A stretch of 64,000 nt of DNA, taken from CAWEYO01 sp963813315 (GTDB lineage Bacteria; Pseudomonadota; Alphaproteobacteria; Rhizobiales; Rhizobiaceae). The notes under the pieces were generated by a model, which was not told the DNA's origin, did not search any database, and saw only the letters and a list, made by a program, of their open reading frames with translations. Where the stretch lies: the NCBI GenBank assembly GCA_963813315.1, contig CAWEYO010000008.1, positions 1 through 64,000 on the forward strand, given 5' to 3'. Of the stretch, positions 1 through 8,418 are shown piece after piece; the first letter of the stretch is position 1, and every line of letters starts with the position of its first letter. The position numbers and the translations under genes were made by a program.

Positions 1-52
1 CTGACCGAAGCTCATTGTCCGGTGTCATAGACAGTTGCGTCATAAAGTGCCC

Positions 53-240
53 CTATTCCTTTACCTTCAATACGAAATCCGCGCTGGTCGATGAGCCCAG
101 CGCACGGTGGCAAACTGGGCCGCACTGCCCTCCGCGCCGCCATTGGATTGGTAGATCAGCGCCCGGTTTCGCGTTTTAGATGATGCCGCCATGCGACGCC
201 GGATCGGTATTGATGGCGCCCTCGAGCGCTCTCCAGCTGA
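53..240 (-). pseudogene. Decayed C-terminus of an RTX-type calcium-binding secreted protein
   Basis: Read on the minus strand with several frame changes, this stretch gives pieces such as ALIYQSNGGAEGSAAQFATV followed by TSADFVLKVKE and a stop at 53-55. This matches the usual tail of rhizobial hemolysin-type calcium-binding proteins (a D-R-I-I-Y-N, A-L-Y-Y-D-A-D-G, V-Q-F-A-T-L, L-T-A-D-F order). No intact reading frame spans it and the nonapeptide repeats are absent, so it is a remnant. A second remnant of the same kind lies at 13893-14060. The assignment is by eye. Confidence 0.45.
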
Positions 241-859
241 ACCGCAGACTGCCATCTCGTGATGGTTGTAAATTTTTCTGACCAAGCTGGGCGATACGCG
301 GCGGCTCTTTAACGTGATTGCCGCCACTAGATAATCGCCAATCAAAAGGCTGTCGTTATCCGCGCGGCCTGAAACTTTTCTCACAATACATATTTTTTTG
401 TAACGTGATGTGAACGGACAGTCAACGGATTGGCGATGCGAGGCAGAGTTCGCTCGCTTGGGTTGCGGGGCACAGGTCGACCGAAATGTGCTCGATGCGA
501 CATAGGTGGTAGAGAATACCGGCACCCTTTTGTCGCACATCGGCAGGCTAATGTACTCACTCCTGGTACTTGCTCCCTACGCCTTCGGGTGAGATCAGAA
601 GCAAGCTTCAAAAACCAAGGCTGTACATGATTAATAACTGTTCTTCAATTTTGACATTTACTAAAAATTTACAAATTACACTCGAAATGAAATTCCGAAA
701 GCCAAAACGACATTGAATGACATTGTACGGCACTCCTCAAACTGATCGCGAATTGACCTTTGTCAATGGCGTGAGCCCACTTGGTGGTAAGCGAATGTTT
801 CACATTGAAAAGTGGCCAGCTCGATGCGGTGAAGGGCGGGGGCGGCGAAGGTCGGCACG
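241..859. other. Long AT-richer intergenic region upstream of the pel-like operon
   Basis: No convincing gene is visible in these 620 bases; the open frames present are short and unlike any protein I recognise. The part after 640 is noticeably AT-rich. It holds a TTGACA hexamer near 651, a direct repeat of GACATTG near 710-725 and a perfect palindrome at 752-767 (listed separately), so it is the likely promoter and leader region of the pel-like genes that start at 860. Confidence 0.5.
752..767. promoter_or_regulatory. Operator-like palindrome upstream of the pel-like operon
   Basis: ATTGAC-CTTT-GTCAAT is a perfect 6+6 bp inverted repeat with a 4 bp spacer, about 93 bp before the first start codon. 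Its position and symmetry suit a binding site for a dimeric regulator. The regulator is unknown and none is encoded beside the cluster. Confidence 0.35.
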
Positions 860-1885
860 ATGAAATTGATGAAAGGCATGATGTCGGACGGGGTGGCACT
901 CTCCAGCCACCACCATTTCATCGAGATCGTCCTGATTCTCGGGGCAATTGCAGGCATCGACGCCCTCGGATTGCTGCCCGTCCGATTGGCGAATATCCAG
1001 CCGCATCCGTTTTGGATACCGGTACTCTTGTCCGCAGCCCTTTACGGAAGGCTGCTCGGTGTCGTCACGGTCGCGCTCGCAACGGTGCTTGACGCCAGCC
1101 TTAACTGGCCTTCGCTCGCCAGCCAGACCGACCTTTACTCTTATCTGGTCGAAGTATCGCAAAATCCAATTCTTTGGTTGCTGGCGGTATCAGTCCTCGG
1201 CGGCATACGAGAAAAACATCTCCAACATTTTCGAGATAGCGAAGCTGTCAAGCAGCAGCGAACGGCTGAAGCTCAGACCTTGGCCCAGCGCTGCCAAGTC
1301 TTGGGCAGGGAAGTAGCACTACTCGAACATCGCATCGCAGCGTCAGGCGCATCAGCAGCCGGCGCGACGCTGCAGACACTCGACAGGCTGCTTGAGCTGC
1401 CTCTACCGCGGGCGTTTGATGGCTTTGCACAGGCACTTCAGAGGCTTGTCGGCGCCAAGGGCGTGAGTGTCTATCTCCCCTATCAAGGGCACTGGGTTTC
1501 AGTCACGGGTGCTGCCAGTGCGGATGGGGACAACTCCGATGGCCACGCGGACGAAGCAGCGGCCAATATCTGCAGGCAGGTAGCTTCAGCCGGCAGGGTC
1601 CTTTCCTGTTTTCGTCAGGCAGACGCCAGTATCCTGGGCGCACGCGCTGCAATGGCTACCGCGTTTGTCGCTTCAGACAGCCAGTTTGTTTGTGTGGTGT
1701 TGGTGCGTGAAGTTGACCCTGCTTGTCTAACGCCTGCCGGAGAAGCCGCGCTATCTCTCACCAGTTTTATCTTCGGCAGCCGAGCCGTTCTCGACGGCAC
1801 GCACGAGCTCAAATCATTGGCAGTGAAGCAGCTCAGATACACGCAGGGTCCGAAGCTCCGCATCGTGAATGACAGTACGCAATGA
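860..1885 (+). CDS. PelD-like inner-membrane protein (TM + GAF), no GGDEF domain
   Basis: A 341-residue protein with about four hydrophobic segments within residues 20-125, a charged, probably coiled-coil stretch around 130-165, and a GAF-like domain from about 175 to 325. This is the order found in PelD, the inner-membrane receptor that activates Pel polymerisation. Pseudomonas PelD is about 455 residues and ends in a degenerate GGDEF domain with an RxxD site for cyclic di-GMP; here the protein stops just after the GAF domain, so that site is absent. The PelD call rests mainly on gene order, since pelE-, pelF- and pelG-like genes follow directly. Its TGA overlaps the next start (ATGA, 1882-1885). 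A start at 884 is possible. Confidence 0.7.
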   Translation: MKLMKGMMSDGVALSSHHHFIEIVLILGAIAGIDALGLLPVRLANIQPHPFWIPVLLSAALYGRLLGVVTVALATVLDASLNWPSLASQTDLYSYLVEVSQNPILWLLAVSVLGGIREKHLQHFRDSEAVKQQRTAEAQTLAQRCQVLGREVALLEHRIAASGASAAGATLQTLDRLLELPLPRAFDGFAQALQRLVGAKGVSVYLPYQGHWVSVTGAASADGDNSDGHADEAAANICRQVASAGRVLSCFRQADASILGARAAMATAFVASDSQFVCVVLVREVDPACLTPAGEAALSLTSFIFGSRAVLDGTHELKSLAVKQLRYTQGPKLRIVNDSTQ

Positions 1886-2938
1886 TGAGTGAGCGTCTGT
1901 CACATATGCCTCGCCAATCGGCAAAAGCGCGGCCGCTGCTCGTCGGCCTGCTGCTCGTGTTGGCGGCCGCAGTGGACGCGGGACTGCTCGTGGCCGCCGT
2001 CACACAGTCAGCACCTCTTTTGATTCTCGCAGTTGCGCACCTGCTGATTGGCCCCCTCTTTTGGTTGGCGAGCCGCCGGTTCGTCGAATCGACAATCGCC
2101 GCCATCGGGCTACTGGCCATTGCGGCGATGGGGCCGATCGGCGCCCTGGGAACACTTGCCCTCTCCATTACGCGCAGGGTTGTGCAGCCTGGCGCTCCAG
2201 ATCGCGAGTGGTACAAAACTTTGTCTGCGCGCAGCGTGCCAGATCGCGATCTGCCCAAGGCACTTTGGCAGGAAATCACAGACGGTCGTGCGCGGGAACT
2301 TGCGTCGTCCACGGTCACTGATTTCCGTCACATCATATCCAACGGGACGATCGCGGAGCAGCAGGCGGCGCTCGGGCTCATTTCAAAGCGATTTCGATCC
2401 CGCCTATATGGACGTACTGCGGATGGCTCTTCGAAGCGAAGAGGCGGCTGTGCGTGTGTCGGCGGCTGCCGTTTTCTCAAAACTGCAGGATGTCAACCGA
2501 AAGCGGATCCACTCTGCCGTCCGAGAATTGGGTACCCATGAGGATCCGGTTGAGCGGGCAATGACGCTCGCACAAGCCAGTTGGAGTCGTTTGGCTGACG
2601 AGACCGCTGCTGATGCTGCACGCCGCGACGCCATTGAAACGCTGCGGTCAGTGCGACCCGTTGCCACTGTGGTTGATAAGGTGGAGGAAGTTTTCTGCCG
2701 TCTTCTCATGGACGACGACAGGGCCTCGGAAGTTGAGCACCGAGTGTCCCGACTGGACGTCGCGAGCTCCCCAACCCTTCACGACTTGCGGATGCGAGCC
2801 CAGATGCGGATCGGCAATCACCAGGCCATTCCCCAATCTCTCGCGTCTCGACCAAGCGACCCAATCCGGTTGGATCGGATGCGCCATAGCCTGGAGAATC
2901 GAGCGCTCTTGGCCATCCCTGTCGAACGGGGGAGCTAA
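1882..2938 (+). CDS. PelE-like membrane protein with helical repeats (+1 frameshift near 2395)
   Basis: The N-terminus has three or four hydrophobic helices (about residues 20-95), followed by an alpha-helical, HEAT- or TPR-like region with segments such as EEAAVRVSAAAVFSKL. In Pel systems, PelE is the TPR membrane protein that joins PelD and PelG to the glycosyltransferase PelF, and this gene sits in that place. As sequenced it is broken: the frame that starts at 1882 loses coding character at about 2395, and the next frame carries the rest to the stop at 2936-2938. Removing the single C at 2395 restores one protein of about 351 residues (ISKRF followed by DPAYMDVL). Assignment is by position and topology more than by motif. 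Confidence 0.6.
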
Positions 2939-2939
2939 G

Positions 2940-4472
2940 ATGCAGGGCGTCCCTCCTTTCGATCGCATTCAAGGCGAGGCGTCAGACATTTGCCTGATTG
3001 CCGAAGGCTGCTATCCGCACGTAACCGGTGGGGTGGCGAGCTGGCTGGATTGGCTGATGCGGGGCCTCCCGCAATACACCTTCTCCTTGGTTTCGATTGT
3101 CTCCGGGGACGAGCCGAGGCAGAGCAAGTATTCGTTTCCGGACAACCTTGTCCGTTTTGTCGAGCTCAATCTGAAAGGGCCGCCGCCGCCGCGTCTGGAG
3201 AGACGCTACACAACGAAGCCGCCTATCGTCGAGGAGTTCGCGGAGATTCTCGACCGCCTTCTGCGCAAAGGCAGGCTGGATGCGTTGCGCGATTTGCTGG
3301 AAGCCATCAAGCGGCTGCCGCAGGTCCCGACATATCACGATCTTGTTCGTTCCGAATTCGCGTGGCAGCTCGTAGGTGCGATGTACAGGCGGCTCATGCC
3401 GCAATCGTCTTTCATCGATTTTTTCTGGGCTTGGCAGTCCCTCATAGGGGGTCTGTTTGCAACGATCCTGTTCCCTCTGCCGCAGTCGTCTACCTATCAC
3501 ACGGTGTCAACGGGGTATGCCGGCCTCCTGGCAGCTCGTGCTTCAATCGAGACAGGCAAACGCACCCTCCTTACCGAGCACGGTATTTATACAAACGAAA
3601 GACGCATAGAGATTCTTACAGCCGATTGGATCTCCGATACAATCGATGCAGGTCTTTCTATCGACAGTTCAAAGTTAGATCTTCGCGATCTTTGGACAAT
3701 GTCGTTTGAAAGCTACGCACGTACTTGTTACGAGTCCTGTGACTCTATAACAACTCTCTATGGTGACAACCAAAAACTTCAGATTAATCTGGGTGCTGAC
3801 CGAGCAAAGCTGAAAATCATACCGAACGGAATCGACATTGCGCGGTTCGGAGCCTGTCTGGCTGAAAAGGGCAATCCGCCTACCGTCGCACTCGTAGGTC
3901 GGGTAGTCCCAATCAAGGACGTGAAGACCTTCATAGCGGCGGTTGAACGTGTATCCCGTTCGATTCCAGACCTCCGCGCGCTTGTACTTGGTCCGCTGGA
4001 TGAAGATCCGGAATACGCCGGCGAATGCAAGCAGATGATTGCGGAACTGGACGTCGAAGATACGGTTGTTCTCATGGGCCGGGTCAATGTCGCCGAATGG
4101 CTGCCCAAGGTACACGTCATGGTGCTCAGCAGTCTCAGTGAGGCGCAGCCCCTGACAATACTGGAGGCCGGCGCGGCCGGCATTCCATGCGTAACGACCA
4201 ATGTGGGCTCATGCCGCGAGATACTTCTCGGGACCGCCGACGAGGACCCCGCTTGCGGCGTTGGAGGCATTGTCACAGACGTCGTCGCACCCGATCAAAT
4301 TGCCGAAGCAGTGACCACTTTGCTTCTGGACGAGAAGCTTCGTGAGGGTATGGGCGCAAATCTGAAAGAAAGAGTGACGCGCTTGTATTCGTCGGAGCGG
4401 TCGAGAGACGCTTATGACGAGTTGTATCGCGGCGCCGAAGTGGATCGGGGGGCCGGGCCATGGCTGGCATAG
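2940..4472 (+). CDS. pelF: PelF-like cytosolic glycosyltransferase (DUF3492 + GT4)
   Basis: A 510-residue protein, close to the 506 or so of PelF, the soluble glycosyltransferase thought to polymerise Pel from UDP-sugars. The N-terminal DUF3492-type signature EGCYPHVTGGVASWLDWL is at about residues 23-40, and TEHGIYTNERRIE is near 213. The GT4 part shows IPNGID (about 293), GRVVPIKDVKTFI, and the E-x7-E donor-site segment SEAQPLTILEAGAAGIP near 400. The ATG at 2940 is preceded by GGGGGAG at good spacing; an upstream in-frame extension would overlap the pelE-like gene. It overlaps the pelG-like gene by 13 bp. This is the best conserved, uninterrupted member of the cluster and anchors its identification. 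Confidence 0.9.
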   Translation: MQGVPPFDRIQGEASDICLIAEGCYPHVTGGVASWLDWLMRGLPQYTFSLVSIVSGDEPRQSKYSFPDNLVRFVELNLKGPPPPRLERRYTTKPPIVEEFAEILDRLLRKGRLDALRDLLEAIKRLPQVPTYHDLVRSEFAWQLVGAMYRRLMPQSSFIDFFWAWQSLIGGLFATILFPLPQSSTYHTVSTGYAGLLAARASIETGKRTLLTEHGIYTNERRIEILTADWISDTIDAGLSIDSSKLDLRDLWTMSFESYARTCYESCDSITTLYGDNQKLQINLGADRAKLKIIPNGIDIARFGACLAEKGNPPTVALVGRVVPIKDVKTFIAAVERVSRSIPDLRALVLGPLDEDPEYAGECKQMIAELDVEDTVVLMGRVNVAEWLPKVHVMVLSSLSEAQPLTILEAGAAGIPCVTTNVGSCREILLGTADEDPACGVGGIVTDVVAPDQIAEAVTTLLLDEKLREGMGANLKERVTRLYSSERSRDAYDELYRGAEVDRGAGPWLA

Positions 4473-5975
4473 GATTTGCCCTGCGTGAGCTTGACCGGCG
4501 CGATTCGATTTTCGGCTCGATCGCTTCCATAGGCCATGGTGCGGTTGTCTCCGCCGGGCCGTGGATATTCACGGTTCTGGCGATCGCGCTTATCCACAGG
4601 GGCACGGCCGGCATTATCGACCCGGAAATGAGCTACAACTTCCGCGGCCTAGTGATCTATTGCTTCGCGCTCTCGTTGCTGGCAACAGCGCCGGTGGTCA
4701 ATGTTGCGATCCGACAAATCGCGGACGACATCTACCTGGAAGAGTTTCAGAACGTCCGCCCCCGGTATGTCGCAACCCTGCTGGTCAGTTGTCTGATCTC
4801 TGGCGTGGTCGCAGTCGCAGTTCATGGCGGCATTTTCAGATTGGCGCCGCTTGATCTACTGGTCGAAGTAGTGTCCACGATGGTCGTGGGGCTTATTTGG
4901 CCAACGCTCGCCTTCTGTGGCGCGGTGAAGGACTACAAAGGAATTACCTTCGGGTTTATAGTAGGGCTTCTTATTTCGATCTTTGGCACAATTTGGGCGG
5001 CTGCTCACGGTTACAATCCGGCAATCATGATGCTGACGTTTGTCAGCGGATTGTCCTCTGGTGTTCTTCTGGCTGGCAAGCCGTGTCCTCGTGAGCTTCC
5101 CACATCCGTTCACCAACCTGTCGGAGCATCTGATCCAATTGGCTCGCGGATTCTGGCAGTACCGGGCACTTGCTATCGCTTCGTTTGTAGCGATCGGCGC
5201 GATCTGGATGGACAAATGGGTGATGTGGTTTGGGCCAACGGGTGTCCAGCTTCAGAACGGCCTGCTGAGCGCTCCCACCTATGACGGAGCCATGTTTGTT
5301 GCATATCTCACGATAATTCCCGCCCTCGGGCTTTTTGTGACGTCGATTGAGACGGGTTTCTTCGAAGACCTTCGTCATCTTTCCGATACCATCCAAGGGC
5401 GGGCGCCGCTCGATCGAATCAATCGATCATCTGAAAATCTTGAAAAAAAGACTTTTCAGACGATTTACAGAGTGTTGATGGTACAAGGAATAATTTGTGT
5501 CATTTCGATCATCGGATCTGTTGCGTTCTTACCATGGCTTGGTTTGAAGTATGAACAGCTAGGTATATTGCGGTTAGGCATCATCGGCGCTTTCTTTCAG
5601 TTCATGTTCTTGACTTGCACATCGATCCTGTTGTTCTTCGATCGCCACGTGCGGTTTCTCATTCTGCAGCTTGCATTCCTGATTCTGCAGTTTGCATTGA
5701 CTGCTCTATCCGTGAAACTCGGTCCTGAATACTTCGGATATGGGCACCTGCTGGCATGCGCCATAAGCGCATTCTTCTCGGTGGTCGTCCTGGAGAGAAC
5801 GCTGGGCAAGGCGGTCTACCTCACTTTTTCGGCAGCGATGCGCCAGCCGGGCAAAAGACGGCGGAAGCCTGTGCAGCAGAAGACGATCGTTTCGCAATCG
5901 CCCGCGGCGGCAACAGAGAGCTGGATCGAGCCTGTACATCCAATTGACAGTGTTGGCCCGTTGTTGAGGCCATGA
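4460..5975 (+). CDS. pelG: PelG-like polytopic membrane protein (+1 frameshift near 5072)
   Basis: The first part (MAGIGFALRELDRRDSIFGS) is the typical PelG opening and is followed by many membrane segments. PelG is a roughly 12-helix protein related to flippases that works with PelD, PelE and PelF as the inner-membrane synthase and transporter. The frame that starts at 4460 turns to non-membrane sequence after about 5070, while the next frame continues with SRVLVSFPHPFTNLSEHL and further helices to 5975. Removing one G at about 5072 joins SGLSSGVLL to LASRVLVSFP and gives about 505 residues, somewhat longer than the usual 456 because of a polar C-terminal tail. The break removes more than half of the protein unless it is a sequence error. 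Confidence 0.8.
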
Positions 5976-5993
5976 AAGAGTGGAGATAACCCC

Positions 5994-7431
5994 ATGAGTG
6001 CCCAAAATTCAGAATGCGCCGGCCGGCCGGTCGGCCATCGTGCCCTCGGCTGGACCGCCTCAGCGATCGCATTGGCGATCGCCACGCTGGCACCGGTGTC
6101 AGTGCTATGCGCTGCGGAATTGACCAATCGCAATACCATGGTTGCTGCCAATACGACCGGTGAGCAAGCTACGGAGGGAGCGAGCACATCACAGCCGGTT
6201 GCCCCGCCAGGCTGCGGCCGTCCAGGAACGGCTGCTTGTCGGCGACAAGCTCAACATAAGCTTTTTCGAGCAGCTCAATCTCGGAAAGGCGGTCGACATT
6301 GGCGTCGATGGCGATGTCAGGACGTTTTATCAGCGTCTCGACCTGACCGGCGATCGCACCGTTGACGCCGAGGGTTCCATCGCGATTCCTCTCGTCGGCC
6401 GCTTCACCATCGCTGGAATGACGGCGGACGAGGCCCAGGGCAAAATAATGGAGGCCTATCAGCAGGTCACCGGTCGCGCCGCTGAGGTACACATTGCTGT
6501 CCTGGGGCGCCAACCGGTGTTTGTCACCGGCCTTGTCCGGAACCCGGGCGCCTATCAGTTTCAGCCTGGCATGATCCTGGCGCAAGCAATCGCGCTCGCC
6601 GGCGGCTATGACAAGGATTTGGAGGGTTCGGCACGGTTTATCGAATCGCGGCGCGAACGCGAGCGGCACACGCAGGCTGTCGACCGCCTGGAGCGCCTGA
6701 TGGCCAAGCGCGTTCGCCTCATCCAGGAAAGTGCGTCGTCTGACGATCCCACAAAGTTTAACGCACAGATTGAGGACAGCTCTGAACCGGATGAGTTGTC
6801 GGGCGCGGTCGACGGCGAGGCGCTATTCCTCAACGTTTCGGTCGCGGCACACGCCGGCGAACTTAAATTGCAGGATGAAAGAGTTGCGAGCGAGCAAAAC
6901 AAGCTGAGCGCACTGGAGACAATGAGCGAACTCGTCGACAGTCAGATAGAGGTGCGTTCGGAAAGGCTGCGCACTTTGCAGGCAATGCAGGGCCGCGGTC
7001 TGGCCACGCTCGAGCCACTGTGGAACGCTCAAAAGGATGTCGCCGACTTCGAGCTACAGCGCAAGCGACTGACAGTCGAAATTCAAGCCGCCAAACAGAA
7101 TGTCGCCGAAGCTATGGCGATCCATTCGAAATTGATCACGGACCAGAAGGTGGCAACGCAGCGAGAGCTCCTGGCTGTCGATGATGAAATTGCGCAGCAG
7201 AAAGCAATCGCGAACACATCTGAAGAGATAACGGCGGCACTGGAAACTGACATGATGCAAGTGGAACGCGGAACTGCCGAGCTCCGACTGCTTATTCTTC
7301 GCCGAACCGGTTCGAGCACGGTCGCATTGCCGGGCGATGAGGTCACCGATCTCATGCCTGGTGACGTTGTTAAGGTGGAAGTCACTCCATCCGGCCGTTC
7401 AGCCCACGCAACAGCCACCGGCTCTCTATAG
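5994..7431 (+). CDS. Polysaccharide export protein, ExoF/Wza type (PES + SLBB + coiled coil; +1 frameshift near 6204)
   Basis: The ATG at 5994 has a strong GGAGATAA upstream and opens a Sec-type signal peptide (ALGWTASAIALAIATLAPVS). The mature part runs in the next frame from about 6205: a PES domain (ERLLVGDKLNISFFEQLNLG through GSIAIPLVGRFTIAGMTADEAQ), an SLBB-like segment (VFVTGLVRNPGAYQFQPGM), then a long charged coiled coil (about 170-370) and a short end (VTDLMPGDVVKVEV). This architecture matches ExoF-like periplasmic export proteins of rhizobial exopolysaccharide systems. Dropping one C in the run at 6202-6205 restores about 478 residues. It holds the place where other Pel clusters carry the lipoprotein PelC; no PelC-like gene is present. 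Confidence 0.75.
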
Positions 7432-7445
7432 GGAAGTCCGTGACC

Positions 7446-8407
7446 ATGAAAATTCACCAGACTTCTGCTTGGGGTCTTACTCGGCGGTCTTTCCTCGCCA
7501 TGGCTTTGGGCGCGGCCGGCGCTTTCAAATGGAAAGCGGCGCGAGCGTCCGCGGAATCGCCAAGGCAGCTCTCCGGGGACGCATTGAAGAGCGTGGTCAA
7601 TTGGGGATGCCAGTACCAAAAGGTAGACTTGGCCGCGATCGCGCGCTCAAATCTCGATATGATCGTTCTGGATCCCAGTCTGAACGATGCGGAATTACAG
7701 ATTTCTGACCCGCGACGAATGTCTTGCGTTGAAAACCAAACCTGATGGGGCGCGTCGAATAGTTCTTGCCTATCTGTGTGTCGGCGAGGTGGGTACGACG
7801 CGATGGTATTGGCCGGCTGAATGGCGAGAAACCCCACCGGCCTGGGTGGGAACGGAAAACCCGCAATGGCCGGGCTCGAGATCGGTCCAATTCTGGAACC
7901 GGGAATGGCGGTCACTGATCTTCGACCGACCCGACTCCATTCTCGCCAAGATACTTGATGTCGGCTTCGATGGCGTGGTTCTGGACCGCGTCGACGGTTA
8001 TGCCGATTGGGAAGCTGAGTACCCTTCCGCCAGGCGAGACATGGTCGACCTTGTTCGAGCGCTCGCATCATCAGCCCGCGCTGTAGACCCGGGGTTCATT
8101 GTCCTGGTCCAAAATGCGGAGCCTTTGCTCGAGCACGCCGACTTTGTCGACACCATCGATGGACATAACAAGGAAAGCCTGATCACCGGACTATCTTCGC
8201 CTAACGTCTATAATACGAATGAAGACATAGAGTGGAGTCTAAATTATTTGCGCAAAGTGCAATATTATAAAAACCCACATTTGCGACTGAATACATAACA
8301 GATCCGTTGTAAGGAGAGATGTTAGCAAGCGATTGCTGGAACTTAAGTTTACCCCATTCTTTGGAAGCAGGGCTCTTGACCGGTTACCCTCTGACACCAT
8401 GATTTAA
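7446..8407 (+). CDS. PelA hydrolase half: GH114 glycoside hydrolase with Tat signal (two +1 frameshifts)
   Basis: The start gives MKIHQTSAWGLTRRSFLAM, a twin-arginine motif (TRRSFL) before a short hydrophobic stretch, so export is probably through Tat. The body matches the GH114 hydrolase domain at the N-terminus of PelA, which cleaves Pel: VNWGCQYQKVDLAAI, VLAYLCVGEVG, GFDGVVLDRVDGYADWEAE, LVQNAEPLLEHADFVDTIDG and a probable catalytic Glu in HNKE. Two single-base gains break it: an A at 7701 (between LNDAELQ and FLTRDECLALK) and an A near 8290, after which the expected GH114 end (LLELKFTPFFGSRALDRL) runs to the TAA at 8405-8407. Repaired length is about 319 residues. The next gene starts 11 bp downstream. 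Confidence 0.75.
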
Positions 8408-8418
8408 GAAACTGACTA

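Noticed and set aside
67..540. A 157-codon open frame on the minus strand read as one gene
   Set aside because: Only its end resembles an RTX tail, and that needs further frame changes. The rest has no recognisable content, so I call a remnant rather than a gene.
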